Notes: generated from the sequence alone by a model not told the origin. A stretch of DNA of 5,564 bases from Chloroflexota bacterium (GCA_016875975.1 VGOF01000108.1:1-5564); one strand, 5' to 3'. Shown: positions 1-5,450, counted from the first letter of the stretch. A program made the numbers and translations.

Positions 1-503
1 ACCAGGGAGCGGACGCGGTCAGGGTAATTGGCGGTGAAATCGGTGGCTATGGCGCCGCCCAGGGACATGCCGGCCAAGTCTACGGGTTTCTTGATATCCA
101 GGTTATCGAGTAATTCCAGGAGCTGCTTGCGATAGAATTGTCGGTCGTAGCTGGCAGCAGGCCGGTCGGAATAGCCCCTGCCATACAGGTCATATCGCAG
201 CACTTGAAATCCAGCCCGGGTCAGCGCTTCGACCTGTGGGTCCCATATCCACATCGGTATAGTGGCACCGTGGACAAGCACTACAACATCCCCGTCTTTG
301 GGGCCGGCAAGCTGGTAATGGGTGACACCGTTTGAAAGTGTGACATAGCTGCCGCCGAGCTGCTGGCGTGCGGCTTCATCCAGCGTCTTCTTTTCCCTGT
401 CTGCCGCTATATAGATTGCGGTTGGTATCAGCAAGACGGCCAATACGATAGCGATTGTAATCCAGGCCCACTTGCCGAGGCCAGTGCCTTTCTTTGCGCT
501 CAT
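1..503 (-). CDS. Membrane-anchored alpha/beta hydrolase, N-terminal part (C-terminus beyond window)
   Basis: Reading the minus strand from ATG at 503 gives 167 uninterrupted residues that run off the window edge. Residues about 12-34 form one hydrophobic helix after a short Lys-containing start (MSAKKG). This fits a signal anchor or uncleaved signal peptide; there is no lipobox cysteine. Next comes a typical alpha/beta-hydrolase core: strand plus oxyanion-hole motif VVVLVHGA (73-80), then YDLYGRGYSDRP (104-115), and the nucleophile elbow GMSLGG (145-150) with Ser147 as the predicted catalytic serine. The acid and histidine of the triad lie beyond the window. The start is fixed by GGGAGGTGATTC directly upstream and by a promoter at 532-560. 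The family covers esterases, lipases, haloalkane dehalogenases and C-C hydrolases. The substrate cannot be told from this half. An extracytoplasmic location of the catalytic domain is inferred from the anchor. Confidence 0.9.
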   Translation of the reverse strand, partial: MSAKKGTGLGKWAWITIAIVLAVLLIPTAIYIAADREKKTLDEAARQQLGGSYVTLSNGVTHYQLAGPKDGDVVVLVHGATIPMWIWDPQVEALTRAGFQVLRYDLYGRGYSDRPAASYDRQFYRKQLLELLDNLDIKKPVDLAGMSLGGAIATDFTANYPDRVRSL

Positions 504-531
504 GAATCACCTCCCTTGCTGTTCGACTGAG

Positions 532-560
532 ATGATATATGAACAGAGGTGCCTGGTCAA
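532..560 (-). promoter_or_regulatory. Sigma-70-type promoter for the hydrolase gene
   Basis: On the minus strand TTGACC (plus-strand 555-560) and TATCAT (plus-strand 532-537) are separated by exactly 17 nt. Both hexamers are 5/6 matches to consensus. Transcription would begin near 525, leaving a short leader with the GGGAGGTGA ribosome site at about 508-516. It is divergent from the promoter at 618-646. Confidence 0.75.
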
Positions 561-617
561 TAGGTGCTGTCCCTGGTGGTATTAGGTTTGAGGATGTTCA
601 CAAACGATAAACTGGTA

Positions 618-646
618 TTGACAGGATTGCTGGAAATGAATAACAT
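618..646 (+). promoter_or_regulatory. Sigma-70-type promoter for the small membrane-protein pair
   Basis: A perfect -35 box TTGACA (618-623) is followed after 17 nt by TAACAT (641-646, 4/6 to TATAAT). The predicted start near 652 leaves about a 30-nt leader before the ATG at 682, containing the ribosome site AGAAGGGGGA (664-672 region). The box pair sits in the only intergenic space between divergent genes, which supports it. Confidence 0.7.
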
Positions 647-681
647 TGGTGAATATTTAGATTAGAAGGGGGACTTACAAA

Positions 682-837
682 ATGGCGAAAAAGAGCATTG
701 CCATCAGTGGCACAGCAATGGCGATACTAGCTATCATTGCTGGTGTTTTGGTCTTGTTCTGGCCCAGTTTTGTTCAGTGGATAGTTGGTATCTTCTTGAT
801 AGTTTGGGGCGTCCTGGCTCTCATCGACCGGCGATAG
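682..837 (+). CDS. Small two-helix membrane protein, DUF3096-like (copy 1)
   Basis: This 51-residue gene starts at ATG 682, about 8 nt after an AGAAGGGGG ribosome site, and ends with TAG at 835-837. The product has a basic N-terminus (MAKK), a hydrophobic helix at about 6-27, a Pro-containing turn at W27-P28-S29, a second helix at about 31-48, and a DRR end. The motif WPxxxQWIVGIFLIVWG, with Gly36 and Gly43 in helix 2, looks like the DUF3096 family of roughly 50-residue integral membrane proteins. That family name is recalled by pattern and was not searched. Function is unknown. It aligns without gaps over its whole length with the next gene. It is the first gene after the promoter at 618-646. 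The ribosome site, full-length paralogy and membrane composition make it a real gene despite its size. Confidence 0.82.
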   Translation: MAKKSIAISGTAMAILAIIAGVLVLFWPSFVQWIVGIFLIVWGVLALIDRR

Positions 838-891
838 ACAAGAGTACCTGCTTGTAGTTTTCTTAACGTAATAGGGAGGAGGTATAATTCG

Positions 892-1047
892 ATGTTAAGT
901 ATCGGGTTGCCAATGGGTGGATTGCTCTGGGGTATTGTAACTCTGATATTTGGAATCATAGTAATGATATTCCCCAAGATACTGAACTACCTTATTGGTA
1001 TTTATTTGATAATCGTGGGAATCTGGGCTATCATCCAGGCTATATAA
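892..1047 (+). CDS. Small two-helix membrane protein, DUF3096-like (copy 2)
   Basis: This is a second 51-residue gene, starting at ATG 892 nine nt after a very strong AGGGAGGAGG site (873-882) and ending with TAA at 1045-1047. Helix 1 spans about 9-27 and helix 2 about 31-50, joined by F27-P28-K29. Ungapped against copy 1, 14 of 51 positions are identical, including Gly10, Gly21, Pro28, Gly36, Ile37, Leu39, Ile40, Gly43 and Ala46. Most other positions are conservative exchanges. The pair is therefore a tandem duplication that has diverged well. The 54-nt gap to copy 1 has no obvious promoter, so co-transcription from 618-646 is likely, with the stronger ribosome site giving copy 2 its own initiation. 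The function of the family is not known. A hetero-oligomer in the membrane is speculation. Confidence 0.85.
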   Translation: MLSIGLPMGGLLWGIVTLIFGIIVMIFPKILNYLIGIYLIIVGIWAIIQAI

Positions 1048-1178
1048 CTTAGAAGCTATCGGCTGGCAGCGCCAGTTGGTGTAATTTGGGCCGACCGTAG
1101 TTCTATATTTCTGTGAGGCTACAGTTGCGGGGCAGACCTGTAGCAGTTTAGCTGTTCTGTTGTGTTTTTTTGAATAGT
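1048..1178 (+). other. Non-coding 3' region of the small-protein operon with two hairpin candidates
   Basis: No credible gene is seen here. Hairpin A at 1058-1080 has a 10-bp stem including three G-U pairs around an AGC triloop; its core is CTGGC/GCCAG. Hairpin B pairs GCTACAG (1118-1124) with CTGTAGC (1138-1144). A third weak stem AGCAG/CTGTT (1142-1156) is followed by seven Ts at 1165-1171, so the region may include a weak or factor-dependent terminator. The longer minus-strand reading frame through here has no ribosome site or protein-like composition and was not called. Confidence 0.45.
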
Positions 1179-1207
1179 TTGCTTTATTGTATGGGCTAGG
1201 ATAGAAT
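1179..1207 (+). promoter_or_regulatory. Possible promoter for the zinc-finger/lspA/rluD operon
   Basis: A good -10 box TAGAAT (1202-1207, 5/6) has TTGCTT (1179-1184, 3/6) 17 nt upstream. The -35 is weak. It is the best candidate between the upstream hairpins and the ATG at 1253, and would give a leader of about 40 nt. Confidence 0.4.
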
Positions 1208-1252
1208 CGGTTTGTATTTAGTATTATTGAGTATCGATTATTGGGTGACACG

Positions 1253-1627
1253 ATGGCTGACGTGGCTGAACTCTGTGCGATTTTAAAAAAAGAACAGGCG
1301 CTATTAACCCGTGAGCTTGAGCAACTAGAAGCTCAGATGCAATCGAACAGTGAAGGGCGGGAGGGCAGCCCATTTGGCAAGCGCGAGGAAGGAGCTACTG
1401 AGGCATTTGAACTGGAGAAGGGCCTGGCACTTGAGAGAAAGCTCAGGAGTACTTTGTTGGAGATCAACCGTGCCCTGGCCAAGTGTGAGGCTGGCACTTA
1501 TGGGACATGTGATGCCTGTGGTAAGCCGATAGAGCCAGCCAGGCTTGAGGCGTTACCTCAAGCCAGCTTGTGCCTGTCATGTAAAACGAGTCAGACAAAG
1601 AATGGCAGAAGCAGGTTGGCGCGATAG
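1253..1627 (+). CDS. DksA/TraR-type C4 zinc-finger protein
   Basis: The 124-residue product has an N-terminal charged helical region (about 5-35 and 50-80) that fits the antiparallel coiled coil of the DksA/TraR family. It is followed by a C4 zinc finger: Cys86-x2-Cys89-x17-Cys107-x2-Cys110, with the family phrase YGTCDACGKPI before it. Relatives bind the secondary channel of RNA polymerase. The DxxDxA tip motif of true DksA is not seen, so ppGpp-linked DksA activity should not be assumed, and many such Gram-positive and Chloroflexota proteins are uncharacterised. I chose ATG 1253, with GGGTGA at 1243-1248 just upstream (a short spacing), over TTG 1241, which would add four residues and has no better site. 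The 3' end overlaps lspA by 26 nt, so the two are translationally coupled in one operon. Confidence 0.88.
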   Translation: MADVAELCAILKKEQALLTRELEQLEAQMQSNSEGREGSPFGKREEGATEAFELEKGLALERKLRSTLLEINRALAKCEAGTYGTCDACGKPIEPARLEALPQASLCLSCKTSQTKNGRSRLAR

Positions 1628-2138
1628 GGGTTGGCGGGGGGGTCTTTTCTTTCTCATCGCCATCTTCGTGGTGGTGGCAGACCAGATAACAAAACACTGG
1701 GTCAGGGCTAACATTGCTGTTGGCGATTCGCTGCCTGAAGTAGGTTTTGTACGTATCGCGCATGTGCAAAACACGGGGTCGGCCTTTGGCCTTTTCACCG
1801 GTCAGACTGTCCTGTTGGCCATTGTGGCTGTAATTGGCATTGTGGTCATCTTGATGTTCTATCGTTATCTTTCTGCTTACAGCATGCTGGGGACGGTGGC
1901 CCTGGGCATGGTATTCGGCGGTGCAGTCGGCAACCAGATAGACAGAATCAGCAGGGGGCATGTGACTGACTTTATCCTAGTTCGCCTCTGGGGCGATGTT
2001 TATTGGCCTACCTTCAATGTTGCTGATTCCGCTATAACCGTCGGCGTCATTGTCCTTGTTTGTTTCATCTTCTGGGTGCTGAAGAAGGAGGACAATCGTC
2101 CTGCAAAGTCCGGAAGTCAGGTTACTCCACGTCACTGA
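1602..2138 (+). CDS. lspA: Lipoprotein signal peptidase II (prolipoprotein signal peptidase)
   Basis: LspA is the aspartyl membrane protease that cleaves signal peptides of diacylglyceryl-modified prolipoproteins just before the lipid-bearing cysteine. The 178-residue product is close to the family's usual 160-170. Membrane helices lie at about 14-30, 68-88, 94-112 and 143-161. Conserved blocks are all present: DQITK (27-31), QNTGSAFG (56-63), GGAVGNQIDR (106-115), HVTDF (120-124) and FNVADS (138-143). The catalytic pair is Asp123 and Asp142. ATG 1602 is chosen because the frame's earlier TTG (1545) would add 19 polar, Cys/Arg-rich residues encoded entirely inside the zinc-finger gene. ATG 1602 itself has only a weak ribosome site (AAAG), which fits coupling to the overlapping upstream gene. 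The 3' end carries the ribosome site of the next gene, and the two overlap by 38 nt. Confidence 0.95.
   Translation: MAEAGWRDRGWRGGLFFLIAIFVVVADQITKHWVRANIAVGDSLPEVGFVRIAHVQNTGSAFGLFTGQTVLLAIVAVIGIVVILMFYRYLSAYSMLGTVALGMVFGGAVGNQIDRISRGHVTDFILVRLWGDVYWPTFNVADSAITVGVIVLVCFIFWVLKKEDNRPAKSGSQVTPRH
2085..2091 (+). promoter_or_regulatory. Perfect ribosome binding site that decides a CTG start
   Basis: AAGGAGG lies inside the last codons of lspA (Lys-Lys-Glu-Asp). It ends 9 nt before CTG 2101 in the pseudouridine synthase frame. That frame is closed just upstream by TGA 2080-2082, and no ATG, GTG or TTG occurs between that stop and TTG 2266. The spacing makes CTG 2101 the best initiation codon. 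Because lysine/glutamate codons naturally resemble this site, its presence alone is not proof. Confidence 0.65.
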
Positions 2139-3009
2139 AGCCTCGCAGCGACTTGACAAATATCTGGCCGGCGAGTGTCCTGACTGGTCGCGCTCCCGTC
2201 TGCAAAGGCTGATAGAGGAAGGTTGTGTCCTGGTCAGCGGGCGTGCTGCTAAAGCTAGCCAGAGGTTGAACGCTGGCGATGTGATTCAGTTATTACTGCC
2301 TCCACCGCAGCCCAGCGAGCTAGCTGCTGAAGCTGTGCCATTGAGTATAGTCTATGAGGATGATGAAGTGATAGTTGTTGATAAGCCAGCGGGTATGACC
2401 ACGCATCCTGCTCCGGGTATGACCAGTCATACGCTGGTTAATGCTTTGCTGGCTTATTGCCCCGACCTGCGCTATTTTGGAGATGCTATGCGGCCGGGCA
2501 TAGTCCATCGTTTAGATAAGGACACTTCGGGGTTGACGATTGTGGCCAAGAACCATGCTGCACAGCAGAATCTGATTAATCAGTTCAGAACCAGGTTGGT
2601 CTCCAAGGGATACCTGGTGCTGGTAAAAGGCAAACTGACGCCACTACGAGGCTCCATAGAAGCTTCTCTGGGACGTGACCCGGCTAATCGCAAACGGATG
2701 GCTGTGGTGGGTGGAGCCAGAGAAGCCAGGACTGATTACAGGGTGAAAGAGCATATCGGAAATTACAGCTTGCTTGACGTTGCTACCAGGACGGGCAGGA
2801 CTCACCAGATAAGGGTTCATTTTTCTGCTATTGGCTATCCCGTGGCTGGTGACCATGTGTATGGGGTGAGGGTGTCGTTTCTGGACAGGCAATTCCTTCA
2901 TGCTTACCGGCTAAGATTCAGGTTGCCCTCTACGGGCGAGTATAGGGAGTTCCAATGCGAATTGCCTGCGGATTTGAAGGCGGCCATGGAATTCATCCGT
3001 CTTGGCTGA
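2101..3009 (+). CDS. rluD: RluD-type 23S rRNA pseudouridine synthase with N-terminal S4 domain, apparent CTG start
   Basis: This enzyme family isomerises uridine to pseudouridine in large-subunit rRNA. From CTG 2101 the product is 302 residues, in the normal RluD range. Residues 16-62 are an S4 RNA-binding domain (QRLDKYLAGE, SRSRLQRLIEEG, LNAGDVI). The RluA-type catalytic domain follows with VVDKPAGMTTHPAPG (92-106), IVHRLDKDTSGL (134-145; catalytic Asp139) and TGRTHQIRVH (231-240). The first standard start, TTG 2266, would cut through the S4 domain and leave 247 residues. The open frame plus a perfect AAGGAGG nine nt upstream therefore argue for CTG. An ATC at 2095 is too close to that site. 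It overlaps lspA by 38 nt and is the last gene of that operon. Family assignment is firm. RluD rather than another RluA-class member is likely from length, the S4 domain and the gene neighbourhood. Confidence 0.92.
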   Translation: MQSPEVRLLHVTEASQRLDKYLAGECPDWSRSRLQRLIEEGCVLVSGRAAKASQRLNAGDVIQLLLPPPQPSELAAEAVPLSIVYEDDEVIVVDKPAGMTTHPAPGMTSHTLVNALLAYCPDLRYFGDAMRPGIVHRLDKDTSGLTIVAKNHAAQQNLINQFRTRLVSKGYLVLVKGKLTPLRGSIEASLGRDPANRKRMAVVGGAREARTDYRVKEHIGNYSLLDVATRTGRTHQIRVHFSAIGYPVAGDHVYGVRVSFLDRQFLHAYRLRFRLPSTGEYREFQCELPADLKAAMEFIRLG

Positions 3010-3030
3010 ACGGTATTTACAATCATAGTC

Positions 3031-3059
3031 TTGTCAATGCTATGGTGATATGCTACATT
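3031..3059 (+). promoter_or_regulatory. Strong extended -10 promoter
   Basis: TTGTCA (3031-3036, 5/6) is followed after 17 nt by TACATT (3054-3059, 4/6), preceded by TG at 3051-3052 in the extended -10 position. Initiation near 3066 would leave a leader of about 16 nt containing AAGGCGGGG (3066-3074), the ribosome site for ATG 3082. It separates the following genes from the rluD operon. Confidence 0.75.
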
Positions 3060-3081
3060 GTAGTCAAGGCGGGGTAGACAA

Positions 3082-3393
3082 ATGAGCGAATTTGGCAGGT
3101 CCTTCGGGCAATCAAATAAAGAGCAATCCTATGGCCAGATAAAAAAGGACCAGATGGCACGCGAGAGCGAACTATATAGCATGATGAGTGGTGCGGGAAG
3201 CGGGGCGGAGTTCGGTGATCTGGAGACCTTCGCTGCCGAATCGGATGTCCGCAAGAACGAGTTGCTATTCAAGATCACCACGCAAATCGAAGATGCTAAG
3301 AAAGCACTGAAGCAGGCGGAGCAGTTGACTGAGCGCCTGAGGAAGCGCGTGGCTGAGCTTGAGGGCATGTACCGAATCCTTACCAAGAAGTAA
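3082..3393 (+). CDS. Small coiled-coil protein of unknown function
   Basis: I do not recognise this 103-residue protein. ATG 3082 follows a GGCGGGG ribosome site and the promoter at 3031-3059; the stop is TAA 3391-3393. The N-terminal half (1-50) is polar and rich in Ser, Gly, Gln and Met, with a Gly/Ser stretch at 36-45, so it is probably flexible. Residues about 56-101 are a charged amphipathic helix with hydrophobic residues at heptad-like steps (Leu62, Ile65, Ile69, Ala72, Ala76, Leu82, Leu86, Val90, Leu93, Tyr97, Leu100), which predicts a coiled coil and oligomerisation. There is no signal peptide, membrane helix or cysteine, so it is likely cytosolic. Codon use matches its neighbours. 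The minus-strand open frames over it are shadows. Clean start and stop signals and a dedicated promoter make the gene credible. A function cannot be given. Confidence 0.8.
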   Translation: MSEFGRSFGQSNKEQSYGQIKKDQMARESELYSMMSGAGSGAEFGDLETFAAESDVRKNELLFKITTQIEDAKKALKQAEQLTERLRKRVAELEGMYRILTKK

Positions 3394-3402
3394 TTTATCG
3401 GC

Positions 3403-3436
3403 GGTCAGATTGAGCCTTCCTGATTTTCTTGTTTTT
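3403..3436 (+). terminator. Weak intrinsic terminator candidate
   Basis: About 10 nt after the stop of the coiled-coil gene, GGTCAG (3403-3408) can pair with CTGATT (3420-3425). This gives four Watson-Crick and two G-U pairs across an 11-nt loop, overlapping a T-rich stretch to 3436. The stem is short and the T-run is interrupted, so termination would be partial at best. Confidence 0.25.
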
Positions 3437-3455
3437 GTCGTGCGTGTCCGTGGTT

Positions 3456-3482
3456 TTGCCGGTACGTGCATGGTGAAATAAT
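3456..3482 (+). promoter_or_regulatory. Weak promoter candidate for the RDD protein and gltX
   Basis: TTGCCG (3456-3461) and AATAAT (3477-3482) are separated by 15 nt, which is shorter than ideal. An alternative -10 TAATCT at 3479 gives 17 nt but matches poorly. The 114-nt gap before the RDD gene holds no better candidate, so read-through from the promoter at 3031 may also drive these genes. Confidence 0.25.
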
Positions 3483-3507
3483 CTGACGCATTTATCTGGA
3501 GAGTGGA

Positions 3508-3966
3508 TTGCAAAAAGAGCCAAAAGAGTATGCCCTGGAGTATGCTGGCTTCTGGATTAGACTGGGGGCGGGCGTTGTGGATTTGCTGATACTGGGGTCT
3601 ATAGCCAGCCCGCTCATTTGCTTTACCGCCTCGTTTGTCTGGGTGACGGTCTTCTGGGTGATTTCAGTGATTTACTATGTCGGTTTTGGAGCGTGGCGTG
3701 GGCAAACACCGGGCAAGATGATTGTGGGCATAAAGGTGATACGCAGTGACAAGAATCCGCTAACACTGTGGGACTCAGCGCTGCGCTATTGTGGTTATCT
3801 GGTGTGTATTCTTTCCCTGTTTGTCGGTTTCGTATGGGTTGCCTTCGACAAGGAGAAGCAGGGGTTTCACGACAAGATTGCCGATACCTATGTGGTGAAG
3901 CTGCCGGTAAGGCAGGTTGTTTTGACACCTGAGCCGTACGCCAGGAGAGGCGCTAGTGTCGTCTGA
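3508..3966 (+). CDS. RDD-family integral membrane protein
   Basis: The 152-residue product fits the RDD family, named for one Arg and two Asp residues. These are seen here as Arg18 (FWIRLGAG), Asp25 (VVDLL) and Asp122 (GFHDKIADTYVV). The family segment RGQTPGKMIVGIKVI (64-78) is intact. Predicted membrane helices are at about 22-41, 43-61 and 94-113. The family is widespread and mostly of unknown function; transport or ion-homeostasis roles have been suggested for some members. The start is TTG 3508, preceded by GGAGAG at 3498-3503. No in-frame ATG lies near, and the first GTG (codon 24) would fall in the first helix. The 3' end carries the AGGAGAGG ribosome site of gltX and overlaps it by 11 nt, so the two are translationally coupled. 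No functional link between them is evident. Confidence 0.93.
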   Translation: MQKEPKEYALEYAGFWIRLGAGVVDLLILGSIASPLICFTASFVWVTVFWVISVIYYVGFGAWRGQTPGKMIVGIKVIRSDKNPLTLWDSALRYCGYLVCILSLFVGFVWVAFDKEKQGFHDKIADTYVVKLPVRQVVLTPEPYARRGASVV

Positions 3967-5401
3967 AGTACCCGTGCGGGTCCGTTTTGCTCCCAGTCCC
4001 ACCGGTTTTCCTCATTTGGGCAACATCAGGACTGCATTGTTCAACTGGCTCTTTGCCCGCCACCATGGTGGCGTCTTTATTCTGCGTATCGAGGATACTG
4101 ATGTGGCTCGCATGGTGGAAGGGGCAACCGAGAGCATCCTGCATAGCCTAAAGTGGCTTGGGCTTGATTGGGATGAAGGGCCTATCTTCCAGTCACAGCG
4201 TCTGGATATATACCGTGGGGTGAGTGAGCGGTTGCTTAAAGAAGGCATGGCTTATCATTGCTATTGTTCGCCCCAGCGGTTGGAAGAGATGCGGAAGGAG
4301 CAGATGAAGCGGAAGCAGCCGCCAGGATATGACCGCCACTGTCGCAATCTAACGCAGGAACAGAAAAACGAGTTTGAAGCCAGGGGGATAGTGCCGGTGG
4401 TTCGCTTCAAGTCACCGCTTGGGGGACAGACTTCTTTCCCTGATTTGCTTCGTGGAGAAATAGTATTTGGGAACAGCACTCTGGATGACTTTGTCCTCCT
4501 GAAGTCTGATGGTTATCCCACCTACCATCTGGCAAACATTGCTGATGACCATGACATGGAAATTTCGCATGTGCTGCGGGCTGACGAATGGCTGTCCAGC
4601 ACGCCGCGGCATATCCTGCTTTACCAGGCACTGGGCTGGCAGCCGCCTCAGTTTGCACATCTGCCCATGATTTTAGGGCCAGACAAATCGAAGCTGAGCA
4701 AGCGGCATGGTGCTACATCGGTGACTGAGTACGAGCAGCAGGGGTATTTACCTGAGGCGTTGCTCAATTTCCTGGCCTTGCTTGGCTGGTCGCTGGATGA
4801 CAAGACTGAGATTATGAGTCGGGATACAATCATAGAGAATTTCAGTCTGGAGCGGATTAGTAAAACGGCAGCCGTTTTCAACAGGGACAAGCTGGAGTGG
4901 ATGAATGGGGTATACATCCGCAGCTTGAACACCGAAGAGTTCAGTCGAAGGACGCTGCCTTTTCTGGAAAGCAGCTTGCCTTCCGAGGTGTCACGGCCGC
5001 TGGATGCTGGCTATGTGGGCCGTATAATACCTCTGATTCAGGAAAGGGCCAGGACGCTGGCTGAGGTGCCGGAGTTGACCGATTTCTTTTTTGTGGACAG
5101 GCTGGATTATGATTCTAGCTTGCTGCTGAATAAGATGGAACAGGGCACAGCGGTTGCTGCTCTCCGAGCTTCAATAGATAAGGTTGAGGGGTTGAGTAAT
5201 TGGGCTGCGATGTCTCTGGAGAGCGTTTTCAGGCCGCTGGCTGAAGAGTTAAAGCTGAAAACTGGCGTTTTCTTCGGTTTGCTGCGTGTGGCTGTGACCG
5301 GGCGGACAGCAGCGCCGCCGCTGTTTCAGACCATAGAGGTGCTGGGGGAGGAAAGGTGCGTTAGGCGGCTGAAAGCGGCGATGGACAAGCTTAAGCGATA
5401 G
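3956..5401 (+). CDS. gltX: Glutamyl-tRNA synthetase
   Basis: This class I aminoacyl-tRNA synthetase charges tRNA-Glu with glutamate using ATP. At 481 residues it has the usual bacterial length. RFAPSPTG (10-17) leads into the HIGH-type signature HLGN (20-23), and RIEDTD (44-49) follows. A zinc-binding set like that of the E. coli enzyme is present: Cys102, Cys104, Tyr125 and Cys129. The region DGYPTYHLANIADDHDM (185-201) and the adjacent HVLRADEWLSSTPRH segment shape the active site, and KLSKRHG (246-252) is the KMSKS loop. Residues after about 310 form the helical anticodon-binding part. The start is GTG 3956, five nt after AGGAGAGG (3943-3950), and overlaps the RDD gene. No T-box leader is present. 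Whether it also charges tRNA-Gln (the GatCAB route) cannot be decided here. A strong terminator follows the stop. Confidence 0.98.
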   Translation: MSSEVPVRVRFAPSPTGFPHLGNIRTALFNWLFARHHGGVFILRIEDTDVARMVEGATESILHSLKWLGLDWDEGPIFQSQRLDIYRGVSERLLKEGMAYHCYCSPQRLEEMRKEQMKRKQPPGYDRHCRNLTQEQKNEFEARGIVPVVRFKSPLGGQTSFPDLLRGEIVFGNSTLDDFVLLKSDGYPTYHLANIADDHDMEISHVLRADEWLSSTPRHILLYQALGWQPPQFAHLPMILGPDKSKLSKRHGATSVTEYEQQGYLPEALLNFLALLGWSLDDKTEIMSRDTIIENFSLERISKTAAVFNRDKLEWMNGVYIRSLNTEEFSRRTLPFLESSLPSEVSRPLDAGYVGRIIPLIQERARTLAEVPELTDFFFVDRLDYDSSLLLNKMEQGTAVAALRASIDKVEGLSNWAAMSLESVFRPLAEELKLKTGVFFGLLRVAVTGRTAAPPLFQTIEVLGEERCVRRLKAAMDKLKR

Positions 5402-5419
5402 TTAGTTTGGCTTGATGTG

Positions 5420-5450
5420 AGTGGGGGTCTCAGTCGAGACCCCCACTTTT
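5420..5450 (+). terminator. Strong rho-independent terminator of gltX
   Basis: GTGGGGGTCTC (5421-5431) and GAGACCCCCAC (5436-5446) form a perfect 11-bp stem with loop AGTC, extended by A5420-T5447 and followed by TTTT (5447-5450). It lies 19 nt after the gltX stop. There is no A-run on its left side, so it should act on plus-strand transcripts and not on the convergent gene. Confidence 0.93.

Noticed and set aside
138..335. 65-codon plus-strand open frame opposite the hydrolase
   Set aside because: The minus strand here encodes the oxyanion-hole region of the hydrolase core and its neighbouring segments, and the plus-strand frame has no ribosome site.
838..864. ACAAG/CTTGT hairpin followed by a T-rich stretch between the two small membrane-protein genes
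   Set aside because: The stem is only five pairs with an eight-base loop and an interrupted T-run. It is too weak to call an attenuator.
895..1251. 118-codon minus-strand open frame across copy 2 and the following non-coding stretch
   Set aside because: It is antisense to a well-supported small gene. Its product is rich in Tyr, Asn and Ser without domain-like pattern, and no ribosome site precedes it.
1241..1252. TTG 1241 as the start of the zinc-finger protein
   Set aside because: It would add only four residues and has no better ribosome site. ATG 1253 has GGGTGA just upstream.
1464..1961. 165-codon minus-strand open frame opposite the zinc-finger gene and lspA
   Set aside because: It is a shadow of lspA, whose conserved motifs and catalytic aspartates are all on the plus strand. 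The translated product has a composition unlike a folded protein.
3394..3507. T-box or riboswitch leader upstream of the RDD-gltX pair
   Set aside because: The 114-nt gap has no recognisable T-box sequence or antiterminator, and gltX itself overlaps the upstream gene by 11 nt.
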